NCBI GenBank assembly: GCA_003170995.1 | Contig: PMXT01000075.1 | Span: 1 to 22,417 of the forward strand | Length of the DNA: 22,417 nt | Origin: Actinomycetota bacterium | GTDB lineage: Bacteria > Actinomycetota > Thermoleophilia > Gaiellales > Gaiellaceae | Direction of reading: 5' to 3' | The notes under the pieces: model-generated | What the model saw: only the letters and a program-made list of their open reading frames with translations | Database searches by the model: none | Told to the model about the DNA's origin: nothing | Shown: piece by piece, positions 7,900-15,739 of the stretch | Layout: the number at the start of each line of letters is the position of its first letter | Numbering within the stretch: the stretch's first letter is position 1 | Translations under genes and position numbers: made by a program

Positions 7900-7954
7900 G
7901 GCGGCTCTACGATTACTTCGAGCCTCTCATCGGCAACCGCGCCGGACGGCTAGA

Positions 7955-7974
7955 GGATTCCGCCTACGGAATCC
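7955..7974 (-). terminator. Hairpin at the end of sufD (weak terminator candidate)
   Basis: A perfect 8-base inverted repeat, GGATTCCG and CGGAATCC, encloses a 4-base loop. The sufD stop codon (TAG, 7966-7964) starts inside the loop. There is no T-run after it, so it is not a classical intrinsic terminator. It could protect the 3' end of the suf mRNA or lower read-through into the gene at 7899. Confidence 0.35.
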
Positions 7975-9154
7975 GCGCCTCGAGTGCGTTTGCCAGCGCC
8001 TCGCGAATCGGCTCGCGCTCGATCCGGTCGAGCGCCTGGGCGAAGAAGCCGTGCACGATCAGGCGCTCGGCCTCGCTCGCCGGTAAGCCGCGGCTCATCA
8101 GGTAGAAGAGCTGCTCGCGATCGACCTGGCCGACCGTGACGCCGTGGCTGCAGCGAACGTCGTTGGCCAGGATCTCGAGCCCAGGAATCGCGTTGGCGTG
8201 CGCCTGGCGCGAGAGCAGGAGATTGCGGTTCTCCTGGTAGGCGTCCGTGCCCTGCGCCTCGGGCTCGACCCGGATCATGCCGCGCCAGACCGTCGTCGCC
8301 TCGTCGCGCAGGGCGCCGCGGAAGAGGAAGTCGGAGTTGGTGCGCGGGCCCGCGTGCTCCTGATAGGTGTCGAAGTCGAGGTGCTGCGAGCCGTCGGCGA
8401 AGTAGACGCCGGTCACGCGCGAGGTCGCGCCCACACCGGCGAGATCGTTATAGATCCAGGTCTTGCTCTTCTTCGAACCGAGCCCGGCGCAGACCCAGTC
8501 GAGCTCGCAGTCGCGCTCCAGCCGGGCGTGCTGACGACTGAAGTGCCAACCCCGGCACGAGAGCCGCTGAACCGAAACAAACTCCAGCTTGGCGCCGGCC
8601 CCGACGTGGATCTCGACGGCGCAATTCGTCAGAGCATGGAGGTCTTCCCCCGCCGAGACGTGCTCCTCGATCAGCGTGAAGCGGCTGTTCTCTCCGGCGA
8701 CGATGAGCAGCCGGGTCGGCAGCGAGCCGTTCGGAACGGTGCTCTCGATCCGCACGTGCAGTGGTTTCTCTAGCTCCACTCCGGCCGGTACCTCGACCAG
8801 TAAACCGTGCCTCCAGAAGGCGGCGTTGGCAGCCGCGATCTTGTCGTCCGCCTCGATCAGCGCGCCGATGCGCTTGTCCTTCTCCCCGAGCGGCGCGAAG
8901 ACGATTCCCTCGGGCGCCGCGAGAATCTCGACCCCGCTTTCGTCAATTCGCGCGTCTCCGGCCAGCTCGAGCTCGACCAGCGGCGCGATCTTGGCCGACC
9001 GAGCTTCGTCCGCGACCGGGTAGGCGTCGAGGTCGAGACCGGCCAGATCGGTGAAGCGCCAGCCCTCTTCCGAGGTCGTCGGTAGCGGCAGCTCGCGGTA
9101 GCGCTTGAGCGCGGCGGCGCGCTTCATCGCGAGGCGTATCTCCGCATCAGCCAA
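7964..9154 (-). CDS. sufD: SufD, Fe-S cluster assembly scaffold subunit
   Basis: A 396-residue SufD. It has the N-terminal [10 protein letters not shown] block (residues 28-37), the beta-helix core, and the C-terminal RCSHGVTVG motif. His337 in this motif corresponds to the SufD histidine (E. coli His360) needed for cluster assembly at the SufB-SufD interface. The [10 protein letters not shown] block follows, as in the family. The start taken is a TTG at 9154, which overlaps the sufB stop by 8 bases and has GGAAGG 5 bases upstream. An in-frame ATG at 9127 (giving 387 residues) is the alternative and has only a distant GGAG. Acts in the cytoplasm in the SufBC2D complex. Confidence 0.95.
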   Translation of the reverse strand: MADAEIRLAMKRAAALKRYRELPLPTTSEEGWRFTDLAGLDLDAYPVADEARSAKIAPLVELELAGDARIDESGVEILAAPEGIVFAPLGEKDKRIGALIEADDKIAAANAAFWRHGLLVEVPAGVELEKPLHVRIESTVPNGSLPTRLLIVAGENSRFTLIEEHVSAGEDLHALTNCAVEIHVGAGAKLEFVSVQRLSCRGWHFSRQHARLERDCELDWVCAGLGSKKSKTWIYNDLAGVGATSRVTGVYFADGSQHLDFDTYQEHAGPRTNSDFLFRGALRDEATTVWRGMIRVEPEAQGTDAYQENRNLLLSRQAHANAIPGLEILANDVRCSHGVTVGQVDREQLFYLMSRGLPASEAERLIVHGFFAQALDRIEREPIREALANALEARIP

Positions 9155-10556
9155 CGCTCCCTTCCATCTGCAGCTGGATCAGACGGTTCATCTCGACGGC
9201 GTACTCGAGCGGTAGCTCCTTGGTGATCGGCTCTACGAAGCCCGAGACGATCATCGAGCTGGCCTCCGACTCCGACAGGCCTCGGCTCATCAGGTAGAAG
9301 AGCTGTTCCTCGCCGATCTTCGAGACCGTCGCCTCGTGCTCGACCTCGGCGTCGGACTCGTGCACGCGGATCGTCGGATAGGTGTCGGAGCGCGACTCCT
9401 CGTCGAGGATCAGCGCATCGCAGACGACCTTCGATTTCGCCCCGCGCGCGCCGTTCGCGACGTTGACAAGGCCACGGTAGCCGGCCCGCCCGCCGCCGCG
9501 CGAGATCGACTTGGCCGTGATCAAGCTTGTGGTGTTCGGAGCCGCATGCACGGCCTTGGCGCCGGTGTCCTGATGTTGGCCCGGGCCGGCGAAGGCGATC
9601 GATAGCACCTCACCGTGCGCGCCCTCGCCGGTCAGCCAGATGGCCGGGTACTTCATCGTCAGCTTCGAGCCGAGGTTGCCGTCCACCCACTCGACTGTCG
9701 CGTTCTCCTGGGCGACGGCGCGCTTGGTGACGAGGTTGTAGACGTTGGTCGACCAGTTCTGAATCGTCGTGTAGCGGCAGCGCCCGCCCGGCTTGACGAT
9801 GATCTCGACCACGGCCGCGTGCAGCGAGTCGCTGGAGTAGATCGGAGCTGTACAGCCCTCCACGTAGTGCACGAACGCCCCCTCGTCCACGACGATCAGG
9901 GTGCGCTCGAACTGGCCCATGTTCTCGGCGTTGATGCGGAAGTAGGCCTGTAGCGGCATCTCGACCTTGACGCCCGGCGGCACGTAGATGAAGGAGCCAC
10001 CCGACCAGACCGCCGTGTTGAGCGCCGCGAACTTGTTGTCGCGGAAGGGAACGACCGTGCCGAAGTGCTCGCGCACGATCTCCTCGTGCTGGCGCAGGCC
10101 GACGTCCATGCCTAGGAAGACGACGCCCTGGCGCACCAGCTCTTCCTGCAGCTTGTGGTAGACGACCTCCGACTCGTACTGAGCGCCCACTCCGGCCAGG
10201 TATTTCTTCTCGGCCTCGGGGATACCGAGCCGATCCCAGGTCTGCTTGATATCCGGCGGCAGCTCCTCCCAGGAGGAGGCCTCGGTCTCGGTCGGCTTGA
10301 CGTAGTAGAAGATCGAGTCGAAGTCGATCTTCGAGAGGTCGCCACCCCATTCCGGTACGGGCCGAGTGAGGAAGTGCTCGTAGGCCTGGAGCCGGCGCTC
10401 GAGCATCCAGTCGGACTCGCCCTTCTGCGCCGAGATCGTCTCGACCACCTCGCGGGTGAGCCCGCGCCCGGTGCTAAACGTCGGCTTGTCGGTCGTGTGG
10501 AAGCCGTACTTGTAATCGCGCCCGATCTGCGAGACGTCTGTCTCGGGCTTTTTCAC
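9147..10556 (-). CDS. sufB: SufB, Fe-S cluster assembly scaffold subunit
   Basis: A 469-residue SufB of normal length. Typical blocks are [31 protein letters not shown] (Cys235), [13 protein letters not shown] and the C-terminal [10 protein letters not shown]. Cys379 in KVVCDALIL lines up with E. coli SufB Cys405, the residue on which the nascent cluster or sulfur is handled, and His407/Glu408 lie the expected distance after it. The start is a GTG at 10556 that shares one base with the sufC stop (TAGTG), so translation is coupled. With SufC and SufD it builds [4Fe-4S] clusters. This suits a genome that also needs many clusters for the Hdr operon nearby. Confidence 0.97.
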   Translation of the reverse strand: MKKPETDVSQIGRDYKYGFHTTDKPTFSTGRGLTREVVETISAQKGESDWMLERRLQAYEHFLTRPVPEWGGDLSKIDFDSIFYYVKPTETEASSWEELPPDIKQTWDRLGIPEAEKKYLAGVGAQYESEVVYHKLQEELVRQGVVFLGMDVGLRQHEEIVREHFGTVVPFRDNKFAALNTAVWSGGSFIYVPPGVKVEMPLQAYFRINAENMGQFERTLIVVDEGAFVHYVEGCTAPIYSSDSLHAAVVEIIVKPGGRCRYTTIQNWSTNVYNLVTKRAVAQENATVEWVDGNLGSKLTMKYPAIWLTGEGAHGEVLSIAFAGPGQHQDTGAKAVHAAPNTTSLITAKSISRGGGRAGYRGLVNVANGARGAKSKVVCDALILDEESRSDTYPTIRVHESDAEVEHEATVSKIGEEQLFYLMSRGLSESEASSMIVSGFVEPITKELPLEYAVEMNRLIQLQMEGSVG

Positions 10557-11335
10557 TAGCGGTCTCCGCTGCTCGCTTCGGGGAGATAGGCGTCGTAGCC
10601 TTCCGACTCCAGTTGCTCGGCCAGCTCGGGGCCACCCTCGGCGACGAAACGACCGCCGGCGAAGACATGCACGAAATCGGGGCGTATGTAATTGAGGATG
10701 CGCTGGTAGTGGGTGATGACGATGGCGCCCAGCTCGGGCCCGATCAGATCGCTGACACCGCCGGCGATCGTCTTCAGGGCGTCGATGTCGAGGCCGGAGT
10801 CGGTCTCATCGAGAACCGCGAGGCGCGGATGTAGGAGCGCCAGCTGGAGGATCTCGATCCTCTTCTTCTCTCCGCCCGAGAAGCCGTCGTTCAGGTAGCG
10901 GCCGAGCAGCTCGCGCGGCACCTTCAGCCGCTCAGTCGCAGCCGCCAGCTGCTTGCGAAACTCGGGAATCGGAATCGGATCGTCTTCACCACCGGCTCGC
11001 GCCTTGCGCAGCGCGTTGATCGCCGAGCGCAGGAAGCTCGTCACCGTTACGCCCGGGATCGCGTAGGGGTACTGAAAGGCTAGAAACAGTCCTTGCTGAG
11101 CGCGCTCGTCGGGCCCCAGCTCGAGCAGGCTCTTGCCGCCTAAGAGCACGTCGCCGGAGGTGATCTGATAGGCGGGATGACCCATCAGCGCGTGCGCGAG
11201 CGTGGACTTGCCCGAGCCGTTCGGGCCCATGATCGCGTGCACCTCGCCGCCTTCGACCGAGAGGTCGATGCCCTTAACGATTTCGCTGCCGTCGCTCAGA
11301 GCGACGTGAAGATCTCTTATCTCGAGTAGTGCCAT
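10556..11335 (-). CDS. sufC: SufC, ATPase of the Suf Fe-S assembly complex
   Basis: A 259-residue ABC-type ATPase with Walker [10 protein letters not shown] (37-45), the signature FSGGEKKR (152-159), and Walker B with the SufC-specific [12 protein letters not shown] (172-183), followed by HYQRIL. Length and motifs fit SufC closely; ordinary transporter ATPases lack the DETDSGLD sequence. It is the first gene of the sufCBD set. The ATG at 11335 is directly preceded by AAGGA, too close to act as a Shine-Dalgarno; a GGGAAGG 11 bases upstream is more plausible. No SufR-type regulator, SufS desulfurase or SufU is visible in the window. A weak -10-like TAGAGT lies at 11398-11393 without a good -35 box. 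Confidence 0.97.
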   Translation of the reverse strand: MALLEIRDLHVALSDGSEIVKGIDLSVEGGEVHAIMGPNGSGKSTLAHALMGHPAYQITSGDVLLGGKSLLELGPDERAQQGLFLAFQYPYAIPGVTVTSFLRSAINALRKARAGGEDDPIPIPEFRKQLAAATERLKVPRELLGRYLNDGFSGGEKKRIEILQLALLHPRLAVLDETDSGLDIDALKTIAGGVSDLIGPELGAIVITHYQRILNYIRPDFVHVFAGGRFVAEGGPELAEQLESEGYDAYLPEASSGDR

Positions 11336-11438
11336 TCCTTATGGCGCCTTCCCTTCCGAAGACTCGCCATTTGAGCTTGCGCCTGCCTTTTCACTCTAGC
11401 GGTCCAGGCTTCGATCTCTTCAGCGCCGGAATCGGCGC

Positions 11439-11513
11439 AGAACTCGAATCAGAATGGCGACCCGCCGCCGAGCGCGGTCAAGCGGCGGAGTGCTTCGTTT
11501 TGATTCGAGTTCT
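11439..11513. repeat. Nested inverted repeat between sufC and the ABC exporter genes
   Basis: AGAACTCGAATCA (11439-11451) is repeated in perfect inverted form at 11501-11513, 49 bases apart. Inside it, CCGCCG (11462-11467) and CGGCGG (11483-11488) form a second inverted pair. The outer right arm begins in the stop codon of the ABC permease gene (minus strand). It could form a long cruciform or an RNA hairpin ending the exporter transcript. No T-run follows, and no other copy was seen in the window. Confidence 0.55.
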
Positions 11514-12355
11514 TACAGATCGCGGCGGGCGAAGGCGAACACGGTCGCGCCTGCCACCACCAGCACGTACACGGCCGACCAGAGCCAGACCGTCGTACCG
11601 CCCTGAACCGAGCCGCCGAAAGGCCCGAGCCCGAGCGCGATCTGGGTTATGCCGTTCTCGCCCTGGATCAGGCGACCGAGCGAGCTCTGGTAGAGCCACT
11701 CGAACGGCGTGACATAGCGAATGACAGTCGCGGTTTGCCCCAGCTTGGGAAAGCTGCCATTCGCGTCGATCTGGCCGAGCAGTCCGCCGAACAAACCGGC
11801 ACCGAAGAGCATGAAGATACCGATGCCGTTGGCGACTCCGCTCAGATAGACGGAGCTGAGCATCGAGACCACGGCCACAACGGCGATCGCGGCGCTGATC
11901 TCGAGTCCCGCCGCCAGCGCATGGTGCGGCGTCCAGCCGAGCGTCACGTCAGTGATCGCGAGCGCGGCAGCAAAAGTTATCGCTACGTAGATAACGGCGA
12001 CGGTGATCGCCGCCAGAAGACGCCCGAACAGGAACTGCCAGCGCGCGAGCGGCCGCACTATGAGCGCCTGCAGAACGCCCTGCTCGGCGTCGCCGCGCAC
12101 TGCCGAAATGGTCAGGAAGATCGCCAACGAGACGCCGAAGAAGTAGATGGCGAAAACGGCCAAACCGAAAATGACCGCGGCTGCGTAAACGTCCACCTTC
12201 TCGCCGATGATGTTCGCCTGAGGAACGTGCACGAACGAGCAACCCAGCGTGTAGAGGCCGAGGAAGACCGCGGTCAGTACGAGCCCGGCGTGAAAGACAC
12301 GACGGCGCAGGCTCTCGCGCAGCGCATAGCCGAAGACGACCCAGGTGCTTCTCAT
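11513..12355 (-). CDS. ABC-2 type transporter permease
   Basis: A 280-residue integral membrane protein with about six hydrophobic segments. After the first helix it has the ABC-2 layout: an N-terminal amphipathic stretch (GYALRESLRRRVFHAGLV), a long cytoplasmic loop with AVRGDAEQGVLQALIVRPLARWQFLFGRLLA, and later helices (residues about 120-140, 155-200 and 260-275). The AEQGVLQALIVRPLAR block, where the coupling helix meets the ATPase, is typical of NosY-like permeases. Its ATG overlaps the stop of the ATPase gene by 4 bases (ATGA), so the two form one exporter. The substrate cannot be told from sequence. Confidence 0.93.
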   Translation of the reverse strand: MRSTWVVFGYALRESLRRRVFHAGLVLTAVFLGLYTLGCSFVHVPQANIIGEKVDVYAAAVIFGLAVFAIYFFGVSLAIFLTISAVRGDAEQGVLQALIVRPLARWQFLFGRLLAAITVAVIYVAITFAAALAITDVTLGWTPHHALAAGLEISAAIAVVAVVSMLSSVYLSGVANGIGIFMLFGAGLFGGLLGQIDANGSFPKLGQTATVIRYVTPFEWLYQSSLGRLIQGENGITQIALGLGPFGGSVQGGTTVWLWSAVYVLVVAGATVFAFARRDL

Positions 12356-13242
12356 TCGCCTTCCTCCGCGACCGCATCCAGGTAGACCTCCTCGAGCGTG
12401 GCCGAGCGAACGCGCAAGCCGTAGATCCGCTCGCCTTCGGCCACGAGCCGCTCGACGAGCTCGGGGACATCGTCGCGGCTTATCCCCTCAAAGAGACGCG
12501 CGCCACTGGCCAGCTCGACCTCGACTCCACGCGGGCGCGCGAGCTCCTCCAGCCGCCCAGCCTCGACTACGTGGCCGCGATCGACGATCACGACATGGTC
12601 GCAGACCAGCTCGACCTCGCTCAGAAGGTGCGAGTTGAGCAGAACGGCGACGCCTTCGGCGCGGAGCTCTTCGAGCAGGGTGCGCATGTCCCGACGGCCG
12701 CCCGGATCCAGCGCGCTCGTCGGCTCGTCCAGGAGAAGCAGTCGCGGCGAGCCAACCAGCGCCTGCGCAACGCCGAGGCGTTGCTGCATTCCCTTCGACA
12801 TCGCTCCCACACGCTTGCCGGCGGCCGCGTTCAGCCCGACTCGCTCGAGCAGGCGTCCGCGCTCGATCGATCCGCCGCGCGAGCCGGCAAGCCTCTGATG
12901 CAGCCTGAGCACCTCGTCGGCAGTGAGCCAGCCCGGATAGCGAAACAGCTCGGCGAGGTAGCCGATCGCGCGGCAGGCTTGCCGCGACCCGGCGCGGGCG
13001 CCAAAGATCTCGACCTTACCGCTCGTGGGCCGCACGAGCCCGCAGGCGATCTTGGTCAGCGTGGATTTTCCTGCGCCGTTCGGGCCCAGCAGGCCCACGA
13101 GCTGACCCGGTCGCACCTCGATGTCCACGCCTCCCAGCGCATCCGCTTTACCGAAGCGCTTGACCAGCCCGCGTACGCTGAGTGCCGGGGCCGAGCCGTG
13201 CTCAGAAACTCGTTCCGCCGGGCCATTCTGTAGCTCAATCAC
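12352..13242 (-). CDS. ABC transporter ATP-binding protein
   Basis: A 296-residue ATPase with Walker A GPNGAGKST (53-61), a modified signature MSKGMQQRL (148-156; the canonical LSGGQ is reduced to SKG, common in ABC-2 exporters of this type), Walker B LLLLDEP (168-174) and the switch histidine in LLNSHLLSE. A C-terminal extension of about 75 residues (from VEVELASG) is seen in CcmA/NosF-like exporters. The start is a GTG at 13242; no earlier start exists in frame. A TATAGT lies exactly 6 bases upstream with no Shine-Dalgarno, which suggests a leaderless mRNA. Pairs with the permease downstream. Confidence 0.95.
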   Translation of the reverse strand: MIELQNGPAERVSEHGSAPALSVRGLVKRFGKADALGGVDIEVRPGQLVGLLGPNGAGKSTLTKIACGLVRPTSGKVEIFGARAGSRQACRAIGYLAELFRYPGWLTADEVLRLHQRLAGSRGGSIERGRLLERVGLNAAAGKRVGAMSKGMQQRLGVAQALVGSPRLLLLDEPTSALDPGGRRDMRTLLEELRAEGVAVLLNSHLLSEVELVCDHVVIVDRGHVVEAGRLEELARPRGVEVELASGARLFEGISRDDVPELVERLVAEGERIYGLRVRSATLEEVYLDAVAEEGE

Positions 13243-13248
13243 AGCGAG

Positions 13249-13254
13249 ACTATA
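13249..13254 (-). promoter_or_regulatory. -10 box for a probably leaderless ABC operon
   Basis: TATAGT (13254-13249) lies 6 bases before the GTG start at 13242, so transcription would begin at or within a base or two of the start codon. No recognisable -35 box lies 16-18 bases upstream and no Shine-Dalgarno is present. This is the spacing seen for leaderless genes in actinobacteria. Confidence 0.4.
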
Positions 13255-13349
13255 AAGATTGACATTCGCTGCTATCTCGGCTCTTCTCTCTCTTCTCGCC
13301 CCTGAGCAAGCCTCCCGCAGGCGGTCGATGAACTCGGAGGGTCCGCGGC

Positions 13350-14570
13350 TCAGGCAGCCGAGAAGAAGTGCTCGCGCTCGGCCATCACCGCGCAGAAGGC
13401 GCTGACGACAAGCGGGTCGAACTGGCTGCCGGCGTTTTGCTCCAGCTCGGCCATGGCCGTCTCGATGCTCATCGCCTTACGGTAAGGACGATTCGAGATC
13501 ATCGCATCGAACGCGTCGCAGACGGCAATGATGCGGGCGCCGAGCGGTATCTCGTCGCCGCTCAGGTGATCAGGGTAGCCGGTTCCGTCATAGTGCTCGT
13601 GCGTCCAGCGAATGATCCGCGCGACCTTGTGCAACGCCGGGGCCGCGTGCAAGATGCGCTCGCCGATCATGGAGTGGCGCTCTACGAATTTCCGCTCCTC
13701 GGCATCAAGCGGGAAGCTCTTTTGCAGGATCGTCGTCGGAAGCGCCGTCTTGCCGACATCGTGCAGTTCGGCCACCAATCGCACCTGCTCGAGCTCCTCT
13801 AACCCGATGCCCAATCTGCGAGCAACAGCCTCCACGAGCTCGGTGAGTCCGTGCAGATGGTCACCACAATCGGGGCCGCGCTTCGCGAGCGCTGCCATCA
13901 GCACCTCGTTCGACTGAAGCGAACCGGTGGACGGCCGCAACGAGTACTTGAGTGCGTACATACGCTCGTTGGCCACCCGCATTGCATCCGAGGCTGTCCT
14001 TCCATCCTGCGGAAGCAGCGCCGTTCCGTAGCAGGGTGCGACGGCAAACCCGTCGCCTTCCTCGACCAGAGCGGACGCAATCAGGTCGGCAAGCTGGCCG
14101 ATATCGTCCTCGACCATGAGTAGAACGGCGAATTCGTCGCCGTCGAGACGATAGGCGCTACCCCGCGTTGCCACAACCCGAGAGAGCTTGCTTGCCAGGC
14201 GCTTGAGCAGAGCGTCGCCGGCCGGGTAGCCGAAGGTGTCGTTGTACTCCTTGAAGCCGATGAGATCGAGCAGGACGAGTGCGACGGGACGGTCGGATGC
14301 GGCCATCAGGGATCGGTCGAGATCGGCGAGAAGCTGCGCGCGACCGGGCAAGCCGGTCAACGACTCGATTGCCGGCTGCCTTTGAGCCAGCCGGCGCCGG
14401 AGATACTCGGCTCCGGTCAGCGCACAGATCGCGGTGACGACCCCCGCGAACGCATACAGAAGCTGCGTCGTCTGACGGGGTGTCGACAGCCCATAACCGG
14501 TGGCACAGAAAGAGAGCGCTGCAACGACGTAGAGGACTAAAAGAGTCGGACGAAACAGCCTTCTGCTCAT
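13350..14570 (-). CDS. Membrane-anchored GGDEF / HD-GYP cyclic-di-GMP protein
   Basis: A 406-residue protein. Two N-terminal hydrophobic helices (about 8-28 and 35-55) anchor it in the membrane. A GGDEF-family domain follows (about 68-215), with SLTGLPGR at the start, GFKEYND, and DGDEF at 143-147 in place of GGDEF. An HD-GYP domain fills the rest (about 235-400): HD at 270-271 (ELHDVGK), RHSMIGERIL, HEHYDGTGYP (324-333) and AVCDAFDAM. HD-GYP domains hydrolyse cyclic-di-GMP; the histidines and aspartates needed for metal binding appear present. The altered signature may still allow diguanylate cyclase activity, since the first glycine varies in active enzymes, or may only bind GTP. The ATG at 14570 lacks a Shine-Dalgarno. 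It is divergent from rmlB, with 54 bases between them. Confidence 0.93.
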   Translation of the reverse strand: MSRRLFRPTLLVLYVVAALSFCATGYGLSTPRQTTQLLYAFAGVVTAICALTGAEYLRRRLAQRQPAIESLTGLPGRAQLLADLDRSLMAASDRPVALVLLDLIGFKEYNDTFGYPAGDALLKRLASKLSRVVATRGSAYRLDGDEFAVLLMVEDDIGQLADLIASALVEEGDGFAVAPCYGTALLPQDGRTASDAMRVANERMYALKYSLRPSTGSLQSNEVLMAALAKRGPDCGDHLHGLTELVEAVARRLGIGLEELEQVRLVAELHDVGKTALPTTILQKSFPLDAEERKFVERHSMIGERILHAAPALHKVARIIRWTHEHYDGTGYPDHLSGDEIPLGARIIAVCDAFDAMISNRPYRKAMSIETAMAELEQNAGSQFDPLVVSAFCAVMAEREHFFSAA

Positions 14571-14624
14571 ATTGCGATCATCGGTTGCCGCCCAACGCGC
14601 ATAAGGTGATTAGGCTTCCCCGGA
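14571..14624. promoter_or_regulatory. Divergent intergenic region of the GGDEF/HD-GYP gene and rmlB
   Basis: These 54 bases separate two divergent starts and must hold both promoters. On the plus strand TAGGCT (14611-14616) stands 8 bases before the rmlB ATG, consistent with a leaderless transcript; TTGCCG (14585-14590) is an imperfect -35 box at an over-long 20-base spacing. No clear minus-strand -10 box was found. Confidence 0.35.
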
Positions 14625-15626
14625 ATGCGCGTACTCGTCACAGGCGGCGCCGGCTTCATCGGCTCTCATTTCGCCAAGCGCTTACTGCGCTCCGGCGACG
14701 ATGTCGTCGTGCTCGACAAGCTCACCTACTCCGGCAACCCTGCCAATCTCGAGGGAACCGAAGTCGAGCTCGTCGTCGGGGATATCTGCGACCCGCGGGC
14801 GGTGGAGCGAACCGCAAAGGGATGCGAGGCGATCGTCAATTTCGCCGCCGAGACACACGTCGATCGCTCAATTCTCGGCGCCACCGACTTCGGGCGCACG
14901 GAGTTCGTCGGCACGCAGACTCTGCTCGAGCTCGTGCGAAAAACCGAGGCGCGTTACGTCCAGGTCTCCACCGACGAGGTCTACGGCGATCTCGAGACAG
15001 GCGGCTCGTCACGCGAGAGCGATCCGTTGTGCCCCTCGAGCCCTTACAGCGTCGCCAAGGCCGCGGGCGATCTCCACATCCCCGCCTACGTTCGTACCTT
15101 CGGTATTCAGGCCTGCATCACACGCGGCTCGAACACCTACGGGCCAAATCAGTATCCCGAGAAACTGATTCCGCTCTTCGCCACCAACGCGCTCGACGGT
15201 AAACCGCTCCCGCTCTACGGTGACGGCAAGCAAATCCGCGACTGGCTCTATGTCGAAGATCACTGCGCCGGGATCGAAGCCGTGCTTCGTCGCGGCCGGT
15301 CGGGCGAGATCTACAACATCGGCGGTGGCCAGGAAGTCGAGAACATCGAGGTCGCCGAGCGGATCATCGAGCTCACCGGTGCCGACCCGCTGCTACTTCA
15401 GCACGTCGATGACCGACCGGGTCACGACCGGCGCTACTCGCTCAGCTGCGAGAAGGCGACGCGGGAGCTCGGTTGGGAGCCGGTCGTCCCCTTTACAGAA
15501 GGGCTCGCACAGACGGTGGCGTGGTACGACGAGAGCCGTCCTTGGTGGGAGCCGATCAAATCGGGCGAGCACTACCAAGCCTATTACGAGCGTCAGTACG
15601 CCGATCGCCTCGGCAACGTCGAGTAG
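14625..15626 (+). CDS. rmlB: dTDP-glucose 4,6-dehydratase
   Basis: A 333-residue extended-SDR enzyme. It has the NAD motif TGGAGFIGS (6-14), FAAETHVDRSI (73-83), STDEVYGD (115-122), and the catalytic YxxxK at Tyr141/Lys145 (YSVAKAAGD), followed by RGSNTYGPNQYPEKLIP. These are hallmarks of RmlB/RfbB, which turns dTDP-glucose into dTDP-4-keto-6-deoxyglucose, precursor of rhamnose and other deoxysugars of cell-surface glycans. UDP-sugar dehydratases are close relatives and cannot be fully excluded. The ATG at 14625 is the only possible start, because an in-frame stop lies just upstream. No rmlA, rmlC or rmlD is in the window. Confidence 0.92.
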   Translation: MRVLVTGGAGFIGSHFAKRLLRSGDDVVVLDKLTYSGNPANLEGTEVELVVGDICDPRAVERTAKGCEAIVNFAAETHVDRSILGATDFGRTEFVGTQTLLELVRKTEARYVQVSTDEVYGDLETGGSSRESDPLCPSSPYSVAKAAGDLHIPAYVRTFGIQACITRGSNTYGPNQYPEKLIPLFATNALDGKPLPLYGDGKQIRDWLYVEDHCAGIEAVLRRGRSGEIYNIGGGQEVENIEVAERIIELTGADPLLLQHVDDRPGHDRRYSLSCEKATRELGWEPVVPFTEGLAQTVAWYDESRPWWEPIKSGEHYQAYYERQYADRLGNVE

Positions 15627-15739
15627 GTCTCACCGCCCGCACGGCGAAGTCGTATCTGAGGTGTATTTGAAGTTTCCGGCACGATCTCTCTCACATCGAG
15701 CCGCGCGAAGCGGATTCGCTAGCCTCGAAGCTTGATCTT

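Noticed and set aside
13293..13349. Hairpin after the GGDEF/HD-GYP gene as a terminator
   Set aside because: Only a short GCCT/AGGC stem with no T-run was found.
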